Below, piece after piece: positions 1 through 5,584 of a DNA stretch of 5,584 nt; position 1 is the stretch's first letter; each line of letters begins with the position of its first letter. The DNA comes from Deltaproteobacteria bacterium (GTDB lineage Bacteria > Desulfobacterota > DSM-4660 > Desulfatiglandales > Desulfatiglandaceae), in assembly GCA_011051075.1 (NCBI GenBank), contig DREN01000125.1:1-5584 (forward strand), read 5' to 3'. Made by a program: the position numbers and the translations under genes. A model generated the notes under the pieces. That model had not been told where the DNA came from. It saw only the letters and a program-made list of their open reading frames with translations, and made no database searches.

Positions 1-762
1 AGGGGTGATCCCAACGTGGGTCTGCAGATGATAGAGACCGCTGAGAACGTTGCCAAGGAGGGGAATATCACCAAGGAGCAGTGCGATGAGCTGACCCTGA
101 GGCGTTACGAGCAGTACCTTGACGCCCTGGCAGAAGACAGGGCCTTTCAGAAGAGATACATGTTCCCGGCTGAGGTGAAGATATCCAGGAAAAAGACCAA
201 ACTGGTGGAAGAGGACGAAGGGGTCACACCCTGCACAGAGGAGGGTCTGGCCAGGCTTAGGCCGGTGATCCCCGGGGGCGTTCTCTCCTTCGGGGCCCAG
301 ACCTTTCCTGCCGACGGCAACTGCGCCCTTATAGTAACCACCGAGGAAAAGGCGAGAGAGCTGAGCGCGGATCCATCCGTCCCCATCCAGATCATATCCT
401 ACGGTTTCTCCAGGACCAAACCCGGGTACATGGCCGCGGCGCCAGTCCCGGCCACAAAAATGGCCCTTGAAAACGCCGGTCTCAAGATCGGGGATATGAA
501 GATAATCAAGACCCACAATCCCTTTATTGTAAACGATCTCTACTTTGCTCAGCAGATGGGGATCAAGGCTGAAGGGACCGAAGAACTCGGGTTCAATAAC
601 TTTGGCTGCTCCCTGATATACGGGCATCCCCAGGGACCGACCGCAGGCCGTATCATAATTGAGGGACTGGAAGAGATCGCCATGAAGGGGGGCGGTTATT
701 TTCTATGGACAGGGTGTGCGGCAGGAGATACCGGTGGCGCTATTATCTTCAAGGTGGGCTAA
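1..762 (+). CDS. Thiolase family protein (acetyl-CoA acetyltransferase-like), C-terminal part, 5' truncated by window edge
   Basis: Thiolases make or cleave beta-ketoacyl-CoA using acetyl-CoA/CoA in the cytoplasm. The frame is open from base 1. The GTG at 16-18 is not a credible start, because the residues around it belong to the middle of a thiolase (the region with M-x-E-TAENVA, about residues 10-18 of this fragment). The fragment has 253 residues. The C-terminal catalytic elements are present: a GHPQGPTAGR segment with the active-site His at fragment residue 209 (codon 625-627), and a GCAAGDTGGA segment with the second catalytic Cys at residue 239 (codon 715-717). The first, nucleophilic Cys lies left of the window. 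The usual NEAF motif is replaced by HNPF (residues 172-175), and the usual GASGAR after GHP is replaced by GPTAGR, so this is a divergent subfamily. The substrate cannot be assigned. A terminator follows 45 bp after the stop codon, so this is the last gene of its unit. Thiolase fold is near certain; exact function is open. Confidence 0.9.
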   Translation, partial: RGDPNVGLQMIETAENVAKEGNITKEQCDELTLRRYEQYLDALAEDRAFQKRYMFPAEVKISRKKTKLVEEDEGVTPCTEEGLARLRPVIPGGVLSFGAQTFPADGNCALIVTTEEKARELSADPSVPIQIISYGFSRTKPGYMAAAPVPATKMALENAGLKIGDMKIIKTHNPFIVNDLYFAQQMGIKAEGTEELGFNNFGCSLIYGHPQGPTAGRIIIEGLEEIAMKGGGYFLWTGCAAGDTGGAIIFKVG

Positions 763-806
763 ACCCTTCAAATGAATATTGACCCCATATCCTTTATCTG
801 ATAGAG

Positions 807-845
807 AAGGACCATTCCGTGATATGCGGGATGGTCCTTTTTTTT
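807..845 (+). terminator. Rho-independent terminator after the thiolase gene
   Basis: AAGGACCAT (807-815) pairs perfectly with ATGGTCCTT (831-839). The stem can continue inward through a T-G wobble and CCG/CGG (817-819 with 827-829), giving about 13 pairs and a 7-nt loop. A run of eight T (838-845) overlaps the end of the right arm. It lies 45 bp after the thiolase stop and ends before the phosphate permease gene, so it separates the two transcription units. Confidence 0.9.
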
Positions 846-910
846 GAACTGTTTCCGGGCTGAAAAACCGAAATTAGCTCCCCTGCGCCCATGGTCGAAC
901 TCAGCCTTAT

Positions 911-940
911 TTGAACCTTCTGGTGTGTCAAGCGTATAGA
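911..940 (+). promoter_or_regulatory. Possible sigma70-type promoter for the phosphate permease operon
   Basis: TTGAAC (911-916) and TATAGA (935-940) resemble -35 and -10 hexamers with an 18-bp spacer. The gap between the upstream terminator (ending 845) and the permease start (955) must contain a promoter if the terminator is efficient, and this is the best pair I could find there. Transcription would start around 946-948, leaving a leader of fewer than 10 nt. No phosphate-regulon (Pho box) direct repeat is recognisable. This is only pattern matching by eye. Confidence 0.28.
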
Positions 941-954
941 GAAAAAACAGACAT

Positions 955-2205
955 ATGGATGCCGTAATTCTGGGAATTGCCACCCTGATCGGTCTTTACA
1001 TGGCCGCTAATATTGGCGCCAACGACCTCGCAAACGCCATGGGGACGTCGGTCGGTTCCGGCGCGATCACCCTCAGGCAGGCCGTGGGCATATCTATTGT
1101 CTTCAACACCTTAGGGGCGGTCTTAGCCGGCGGGTATGTAACAAATACCATCAGCAAGGGGATTATCGATCCGGCCCTGTTGGCCGGCGACCCCAATAAG
1201 TTGCTGTTGGGGATGTTCGCCGCCCTGGTCTCTGCCGGTATTTGCGTGCATGGGGCCACAATTCTGGGTCTGCCGGTTTCCACCACCCATGCGATTGTGG
1301 GCGCCGTGGTTGGTTTCGGTGTCGTGAGCGTCGGGGTCCACGCGGTAACCTGGAGCAAGATCATCTCCATTTGCGCGAGCTGGGTTATTTCGCCCGTTGC
1401 AGGCGCCTTGATAGCCGGCGGGATCTACTATTTTGGTGAAAAGAAGATCATGTCCGTCAAGGACCCGATCGGGGCATCCGAACGTTATGCGCCGGTGATG
1501 ATTTTTTTGGTTTTTCTGGTGCTGATCCTCTCACTCATATTCAAGGGCCTGAAAAACCTCCACATTGATATTGGTTTCCTGCCTACCGTACTGTTGACCA
1601 TCCCATGTGCTGCCGCGTTTGGAGGGCTTGGCCGCTGGTGGGTTCGCTGGCAGACGCAGTCTGAATTCAGGCTGAGACCCGAGCAGGCGGGATACTCTCC
1701 AGTTGACCGCCTGTTCGCCCACCTCCAGATACTCACCGCATGTTATATCGCCTTTGCCCACGGGGCCAATGATGTGGCCAATGCCGTCGGACCCCTTGCC
1801 GCCATCTTTTCAGTGGTCAAGACCAAGACCGTGGCCCTCAGTGTGGAGGTGCCCTTCTGGATGCTCTTTATAGGGGGTGTTGCAGTGGGCGGTGGGCTCT
1901 TGGCATTCGGCACGCGTGTCATAGACACCATTGGAAAAAACATCACTGAAATTACCCCGATACGCGGTTTTTGTTCACAATTCGGGGCAGCCACCACAAT
2001 ACTGCTCTGCTCACGGCTCGGCTTTCCTGTTTCAACCACTCACGTCCTGGTAGGTTCTGTCGTTGGGGTCGGTATCATGAGAGGCATGGGGGCCCTTGAT
2101 CTCAGGGTTCTCAAGAATATCGGGCTTTCATGGCTTGTGACCCTCCCTTTTACGGTCCTGCTTGCCATGGGTTTATATAGCCTTTTTGCATGGGTTCTGT
2201 TATAA
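955..2205 (+). CDS. pit: Inorganic phosphate transporter, PiT family
   Basis: This is an integral membrane permease of the PiT/SLC20 family, which takes up phosphate (often as a metal-phosphate complex, or with H+ or Na+) at low affinity. The 416 residues show the family's inverted-repeat design. The first half has GANDLANAMG (21-30) and GLPVSTTH (105-112); the second half has GANDVANAVG (270-279) and GFPVSTTH (356-363). The paired GANDxAN and PVSTTH motifs are the substrate and ion site signatures, and all are intact. Multiple hydrophobic segments span the protein, interrupted by a charged loop at about 226-252. The length is near that of compact bacterial and archaeal members. The start is well fixed: an in-frame TAG lies at 937-939 and no other start codon occurs before ATG 955. 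No convincing Shine-Dalgarno precedes it; only purine-rich A/G sequence is seen. It is first in an operon with the DUF47 gene 27 bp downstream. Ion coupling and substrate form cannot be read from sequence alone. Confidence 0.95.
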   Translation: MDAVILGIATLIGLYMAANIGANDLANAMGTSVGSGAITLRQAVGISIVFNTLGAVLAGGYVTNTISKGIIDPALLAGDPNKLLLGMFAALVSAGICVHGATILGLPVSTTHAIVGAVVGFGVVSVGVHAVTWSKIISICASWVISPVAGALIAGGIYYFGEKKIMSVKDPIGASERYAPVMIFLVFLVLILSLIFKGLKNLHIDIGFLPTVLLTIPCAAAFGGLGRWWVRWQTQSEFRLRPEQAGYSPVDRLFAHLQILTACYIAFAHGANDVANAVGPLAAIFSVVKTKTVALSVEVPFWMLFIGGVAVGGGLLAFGTRVIDTIGKNITEITPIRGFCSQFGAATTILLCSRLGFPVSTTHVLVGSVVGVGIMRGMGALDLRVLKNIGLSWLVTLPFTVLLAMGLYSLFAWVLL

Positions 2206-2218
2206 TCCAAATCTGGTG

Positions 2219-2225
2219 AAGGGAG
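2219..2225 (+). promoter_or_regulatory. Ribosome binding site of the DUF47 gene
   Basis: AAGGGAG sits 7 nt before ATG 2233, a near-ideal Shine-Dalgarno. The reading frame upstream is the permease's own frame and runs back to the permease stop (2203-2205) without another usual start codon, so this site and ATG 2233 define the start. Confidence 0.8.
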
Positions 2226-2232
2226 AAAGATC

Positions 2233-2898
2233 ATGCGCCTTTTATTAAGCTCCTTGTTTCAGGAGTCGCCTTTTGTAAACCTGCAGAGACACGCCGACAA
2301 GATTAGGGAGTGTGCGCAGCTTTTCAGGGAAGCGGCAATCTGCCACGTTGATGAGAGATGCGGCGATTTCGACGGCTTGACTGATCGTGTAGCGAGGATA
2401 GAAAGCGAGGCCGACGCCATCAAGCGAAACATCCGGAACCATCTGCCCAGAGGTATCTTGATGGCGGTGGATAAGTTTCAGTTTCTGCAGTATCTGAGGG
2501 AGCAGGATAAGGTCTTAGATGAGGTGGAAGAGGCCCTGCTGTGGCTTTCCCTCAGGCCGAAGGGCATTCCCGGAACCCTGGCCGAGGATTTTCAGCACCT
2601 GGTGACTTCAGTGATACCGGCCATTGAAAAACTGCCGGAACTGGTGTCCATGGCTACCCGGTTTTTCAAGAGCAGATCCAATCGCCAGCGGAAGAAGATG
2701 AAGAGCCTTATCCAGGATATTCGCCAGGATGAAAAAGAGGCTGATTTCCTGGAGCGGGAGTTGAAGCTCAGGATCTTCAGCGAGATTAAAGACCCCCTGG
2801 TGGTGTTTCATATGGTTCGGCTGATCGAAATTGTGGGAAATATCGCTGACCATGCACAGAATGCCTCTGACCGTATGCGGGCCATGATTGCCAAATAG
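2233..2898 (+). CDS. DUF47 / PhoU-like protein, probable accessory of the PiT transporter
   Basis: This is a 221-residue soluble, mostly helical protein of the DUF47 (TIGR00153-type) family, distant relatives of PhoU. Members are commonly encoded next to pit genes and are thought to modulate the transporter; the mechanism is not settled. Two PhoU-like helical repeats are visible, each with an acidic ExxAD-type motif of the kind that binds metal in PhoU proteins: residues 55-66 (R-IESEAD-AIKR) and 164-176 (RQDEKEAD-FLERE). The first is followed by LPRGILMAVDKFQFL and a D-x-x-LDEVEEAL stretch (about 72-102); the second by KDPLVVFHMVRLIEIVGN and DHAQNASDRM (about 186-215). Both are typical of the family. 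There is no signal peptide or membrane segment, so it is cytoplasmic. It lies 27 bp after pit and 6 bp before the next gene. Family assignment is strong; regulation of Pit is inferred from context. Confidence 0.9.
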   Translation: MRLLLSSLFQESPFVNLQRHADKIRECAQLFREAAICHVDERCGDFDGLTDRVARIESEADAIKRNIRNHLPRGILMAVDKFQFLQYLREQDKVLDEVEEALLWLSLRPKGIPGTLAEDFQHLVTSVIPAIEKLPELVSMATRFFKSRSNRQRKKMKSLIQDIRQDEKEADFLERELKLRIFSEIKDPLVVFHMVRLIEIVGNIADHAQNASDRMRAMIAK

Positions 2899-2904
2899 AG
2901 AGAG

Positions 2905-3573
2905 ATGGAAAAACCCCGCGACCATTGCATTCGGTGCGGTGAGTGCTGCCTTCGTTCAAGTCCTTCCCTTCAGGCCTCAGACGCCCCCCTCGTATATAAA
3001 AACCTGATAAAGAGGTCCGACCTTTACAGCGTCCGTGTCGGTGAGCTTGTCAGGGACAATATCAGGGGCGAACTGAAAATAACGGATACGGAATTGATTA
3101 AGGTAAGAGAGAAGGAGCCCGGGGGAGGATGTGTTTTTTACGACGACACCGAAAAGAAATGTACCGTTTACCGGCACAGGCCGGTCCAGTGCAGGGCCTT
3201 GAAATGCTGGGATGAGAGTGAATTCATGCGGGTTTATGCCTCCCCAAAGGCGGGCAGAAGGGAGATCATCAGTGACCACACCCTTTTGCGCCTCATTGAC
3301 CGGCACGAGGAAAGATGTGCCTACGCCAGGCTTGAGGGATGTGTAAACAGGATCAAGGGCCATGGCCGGGAAGCGGTTGAGAGCGTCCTCCAAATACTCA
3401 AGTTCGACCACGACATCAGACGTTTGATTCCTGAAAAATTAGACGTTGATCCCGGCGAAACAGACCTTATCCTCGGCCGGCCGCTCACGAAGACAATCAT
3501 CATGTTCGGCCTGAAGGTGGTACGCCAACCGGATGGGACCTTTTTTCTTACCCTGCTTGATTCCTCCCTCTGA
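2905..3573 (+). CDS. YkgJ family cysteine-cluster protein (CxxCxxCC domain)
   Basis: This is a 222-residue cytoplasmic protein with the zinc/iron-chelating CxxCxxCC domain (UPF0153/YkgJ type, PF03692). The signature CIRCGECC gives Cys 8, 11, 14 and 15 right at the N-terminus. A second cluster follows at Cys 76, 86, 96 and 101, within a G-G-C-V-F-Y ... C-T-V-Y-R-x-R-P-x-Q-C-R motif that is typical of the family. Eight conserved cysteines imply a bound metal ion or iron-sulfur centre; which one is not known from sequence. A further pair at Cys 138 and 146 and the tail to residue 222 do not match anything I recognise. ATG 2905 is 6 bp after the DUF47 stop and has only a GA-rich, poor ribosome site, so translation is probably coupled to the upstream gene. 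The operon ends at the 3601-3638 hairpin. The family has no firm biochemical role; a link to phosphate or metal uptake is inferred from position only. Confidence 0.88.
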   Translation: MEKPRDHCIRCGECCLRSSPSLQASDAPLVYKNLIKRSDLYSVRVGELVRDNIRGELKITDTELIKVREKEPGGGCVFYDDTEKKCTVYRHRPVQCRALKCWDESEFMRVYASPKAGRREIISDHTLLRLIDRHEERCAYARLEGCVNRIKGHGREAVESVLQILKFDHDIRRLIPEKLDVDPGETDLILGRPLTKTIIMFGLKVVRQPDGTFFLTLLDSSL

Positions 3574-3600
3574 ACTTCTTCGATAAGCGCTCGATACACG

Positions 3601-3638
3601 AAAAAAGGAGGCCCGAAGTGCGAAGGCCTCCTTTTTTT
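3601..3638. terminator. Bidirectional intrinsic terminator between the convergent units
   Basis: GGAGGCC (3607-3613) pairs with GGCCTCC (3625-3631). The arms are flanked by six A (3601-3606) on the left and seven T (3632-3638) on the right, so the stem plus a T-run exists on either strand. It lies 27 bp after the stop of the cysteine-cluster gene (+) and 21 bp after the stop of the formate--THF ligase gene (-), so it can end both transcripts. Confidence 0.92.
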
Positions 3639-3659
3639 GCTTTTATGTTACCGGGTTAG

Positions 3660-5423
3660 TTAGAACAGTCCCTTTACCTCGCCGGTGGCGGTATCAACAT
3701 CGATGCGCCTGAAGGCGGGGTTGGAGCTCGTACCAGGCATCAGGCTGATGGTCCCTGCGCATGGGCAGAGGAACTTTGCGCCGGAGTAGATCAGTACATC
3801 CTGGATGGGAAGGGTCCAGCCCTTGGGAACCCCTTTGAGCGTCACATCGTGGCTTAGGCTCAGGTGTGTCTTCACCATCATGGTGGCGAAATCATCGTAC
3901 TTGGAGTCGCTCTCAAGCATCTTGGCCTTTGCCTCTGCGGCAGGGGTCCAGGAGACGCCGTCAGCACCGTAGACCTCTTTTGCGATCTTTTCCACGCGGT
4001 CGCGGAGTTTCATTTCAATGGGATAGAGGAATTCAAAGTTGTTCTCTTCCTCACAGGCCTCCTTAACCGCCTCGGCAAACTCAATGGCTCCGTCGCCGCC
4101 GTCGGCCCAGTGGGTGGACTTGGCGCAGCGGGCCCCGGCAGCCTCGGCCGCCTTGCGGACGATTTCGATCTCAGCGTCCGTATCCGTATGGAAGCAGTTG
4201 ATGCACACCACCGGGTTGATGCCGGCCTTGCGGATGGTGTTGATATGGTGAACCATGTTGGCGCAGCCCTTTTCCACTAATTCGAGGTTTTCTTTGGTGT
4301 AGGCATCGTCAAGGGGCAGCCCGGCCACAACCTTTGGCCCGCCGCCGTGCATCTTGAGGGCACGGATGGTGGAGGTCAGCACCGACACATGGGGTTTCAG
4401 GCCGCTGTAACGGCACTTTACGTTCCAGAACTTCTCAAATCCGATATCAGCGCCGAACCCGCTTTCCGTGACGTGATAGTCAAAGAGCTTGAGCCCCACC
4501 CTGTCGGCGATAATGGAAGACTGGCCCACGGCGATGTTGGCAAAGGGACCGGCATGCACCATGCAGGGCTGGTATTCTGCCGTGCACATGAGGGTGGGGT
4601 TTATGGTGTTCCGCATCCATGCGGTCATGGCCCCGCCGCACTCCAGGTCGCCCGTGGTCACGGGGTTGCCCGACTTATCAAAGGCCACAGTGATGTTGTC
4701 GAGCCGTTCTCTCAGGTCTGCCAGGTCCCTGATAATGGAGAGGATGGCCATACACTCGGAGCCCACGGCGATCCCGAACTTGGACTGCATGGTAAAACCG
4801 TCGTACCGGCCGCCGATGCCGATGATGATGTTCCTGAGGGCCTGGGCGCAGTAATCGATGATCCAGCCCAACTCCACCCTGGTGGGATCGATATCAAGTC
4901 TGCGCATGCCGGTCAGCCTGTTTAACTGCTCGTCGTTGTAGTTTCGCTCATGCTGCATACGGGCGGTCATGGCCACCATGGCCAGGTTGTGGGCGTTCAT
5001 GATGTCGTTGATATCGCCCGTAAGACCCAGGGAAAACTCCGTCATGGGGATGAGAAGGGAGTTGCCGCCCCCGGCCGCTGTTCCCTTGATGTTCATGGTG
5101 GGTCCGCCTGAGGGCTGCCTGAGGGCTCCGCCCACATTCAATCCAAGTTTGCCCATGCCCTCCATGAGGCCGCAGGAGGTGGTACTCTTGCCTTCACCAA
5201 GGGGGGTAGGGGTAATGGCGGTTACCTCAATGTACTTCCCATCCGGTTTGTCTTTGAGTCGATCGATGATCTTGAGAAAATCGAGTTTTGCCAGCCGTCC
5301 CATGGCCAGGACCTCTTCCTTTTCAAGTCCCAGCTTGTCCCTCCACTCCTCAGGCGAGGGCATGTTTTTTTCTGCGGCCTGTGAAATCTGCCAGTCAGCC
5401 ATCTCTACTGCGTTGTATGCCAT
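3660..5423 (-). CDS. fhs: Formate--tetrahydrofolate ligase (10-formyl-THF synthetase)
   Basis: This cytoplasmic enzyme joins formate to tetrahydrofolate with ATP, giving 10-formyl-THF, the entry step of the methyl branch of the Wood-Ljungdahl pathway and a source of one-carbon units. The product has 587 residues, somewhat longer than the roughly 557-residue acetogen enzymes. Visible motifs are the P-loop TPLGEGKST (73-81, Lys79), LRQPS (101-105) with the conserved Arg102, the GTAAGGG loop (114-120), GPFANIA (292-298), GFGADIG (322-328), CRYSGLKP (337-344), MHGGGP (358-363), TDTDAE (413-418), YGADGV (485-490) and SLSHD (522-526). Several features, including SHD, LPIQDV and DVDTATGEVKGL near the C-terminus, recall the eukaryotic C1-THF-synthase ligase domain more than the clostridial type. 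Odd changes: Asn121 where GGGY is usual, and Val299 where GPFANIAHG is usual. There are 14 cysteines. The start at 5423 is supported by an AAGGAGG site 8 nt upstream. It is transcribed alone within the window, convergent with the phosphate operon. Confidence 0.95.
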   Translation of the reverse strand: MAYNAVEMADWQISQAAEKNMPSPEEWRDKLGLEKEEVLAMGRLAKLDFLKIIDRLKDKPDGKYIEVTAITPTPLGEGKSTTSCGLMEGMGKLGLNVGGALRQPSGGPTMNIKGTAAGGGNSLLIPMTEFSLGLTGDINDIMNAHNLAMVAMTARMQHERNYNDEQLNRLTGMRRLDIDPTRVELGWIIDYCAQALRNIIIGIGGRYDGFTMQSKFGIAVGSECMAILSIIRDLADLRERLDNITVAFDKSGNPVTTGDLECGGAMTAWMRNTINPTLMCTAEYQPCMVHAGPFANIAVGQSSIIADRVGLKLFDYHVTESGFGADIGFEKFWNVKCRYSGLKPHVSVLTSTIRALKMHGGGPKVVAGLPLDDAYTKENLELVEKGCANMVHHINTIRKAGINPVVCINCFHTDTDAEIEIVRKAAEAAGARCAKSTHWADGGDGAIEFAEAVKEACEEENNFEFLYPIEMKLRDRVEKIAKEVYGADGVSWTPAAEAKAKMLESDSKYDDFATMMVKTHLSLSHDVTLKGVPKGWTLPIQDVLIYSGAKFLCPCAGTISLMPGTSSNPAFRRIDVDTATGEVKGLF

Positions 5424-5431
5424 TCTTTCAT

Positions 5432-5438
5432 CCTCCTT
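5432..5438 (-). promoter_or_regulatory. Strong ribosome binding site of fhs
   Basis: On the minus strand AAGGAGG lies 8 nt before the ATG at 5423-5421. It favours this start over the in-frame internal Met at residue 8, which would place the site about 29 nt away. The strength of the site suggests high translation of the ligase. Confidence 0.85.
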
Positions 5439-5584
5439 AATGATAATGAGTTTTTTCGACCTGTGCGGTTACCCTTAGTCCGTGGGGCCTCTTTTCCAAA
5501 GGATGCAACAAAATATTCCATCACGACACGGAACACCCCCTTAGTTGGATTACAGCTTCGGAGTAGGCAGGAACCCGTATATGC
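5439..5584. other. Upstream region of fhs with no recognised gene or promoter
   Basis: This 146-bp stretch to the window edge should contain the fhs leader and perhaps its promoter (minus strand). I found no convincing -35/-10 pair, riboswitch-like fold or tRNA. A weak inverted pair TTCC (5516-5519) and GGAA (5530-5533) flanks a 10-bp centre and is too short to call an operator. An ATG at 5581-5583 at the very edge cannot be evaluated. Confidence 0.4.

Noticed and set aside
16..18. GTG at 16 as the start of the thiolase-like protein
   Set aside because: The frame is open to base 1, and both the residues before GTG and those after fit the interior of a thiolase. No ribosome site precedes it.
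807..896. Possible terminator/antiterminator switch, since ATGGTC recurs at 891-896
   Set aside because: Only 6 bp could pair in the alternative fold against about 13 in the terminator, and there is no leader peptide or aptamer-like structure.
996..1370. Minus-strand open frame (124 codons) within the phosphate permease gene
   Set aside because: It is a shadow of the GC-rich membrane-protein codons, with a Thr/Pro/Ala-rich product that matches no family.
3580..3596. Short direct repeat TCGATA at 3580-3585 and 3591-3596 near the operon end
   Set aside because: A single 6-bp repeat pair is expected by chance and has no link to a mobile element.
4347..4925. Long plus-strand open frame (192 codons) opposite fhs, and another at 4969-5478
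   Set aside because: These are antisense to a well-conserved enzyme, the products are low-complexity His/Gly/Ala or Ser/Pro/Met-rich, no ribosome site is seen, and they are explained by codon bias of fhs.
5501..5520. Sigma54-like promoter upstream of fhs (minus strand TGG ... TTGCA)
   Set aside because: The distance between GG and GC is 11 bp instead of the required 10, and the -24 element lacks the usual CAC.
5569..5584. Possible start of a divergent plus-strand gene (ATG at 5581 after AGGA)
   Set aside because: Only one codon lies inside the window, so coding potential cannot be judged.

Overview
The window carries five protein genes, one of them cut by the left edge, with short intergenic gaps and no sign of mobile DNA, tRNA, rRNA or CRISPR. 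The gene set suggests an anaerobic bacterium of the Desulfobacterota (former Deltaproteobacteria), such as a sulfate reducer or syntroph. It combines a thiolase of acyl-CoA metabolism with a monofunctional formate--tetrahydrofolate ligase of the one-carbon/Wood-Ljungdahl methyl branch, at moderate GC content. This placement is an inference from gene content and protein character, not from a marker gene.

Layout. Positions 1-762 (+) are the C-terminal part of a thiolase; its N-terminus, with the first catalytic cysteine, lies left of the window. A strong intrinsic terminator (807-845) closes that unit. Positions 955-3573 (+) form a tight three-gene operon: a PiT-family inorganic phosphate permease, a DUF47/PhoU-like protein 27 bp downstream, and a YkgJ-type cysteine-cluster protein 6 bp after that. 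A hairpin with an A-tract before it and a T-tract after it (3601-3638) sits between this operon and the convergent gene, and should stop transcription in both directions. Positions 3660-5423 (-) encode formate--tetrahydrofolate ligase (fhs) with a strong Shine-Dalgarno. Positions 5439-5584 hold the upstream region of fhs, where I see no clear promoter or second gene.

How the genes work together. The permease and the DUF47 protein are a known functional pair in low-affinity phosphate or metal-phosphate uptake. The cysteine-cluster protein is probably co-transcribed with them, but its role is unknown. The thiolase and fhs belong to separate transcription units in carbon metabolism. No obviously new multi-gene system is visible. 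The points most worth checking are the fhs product, which resembles the eukaryotic C1-THF-synthase type of ligase and has changes in usually invariant motifs, the thiolase with a non-canonical active-site motif, and the composition of the phosphate operon.
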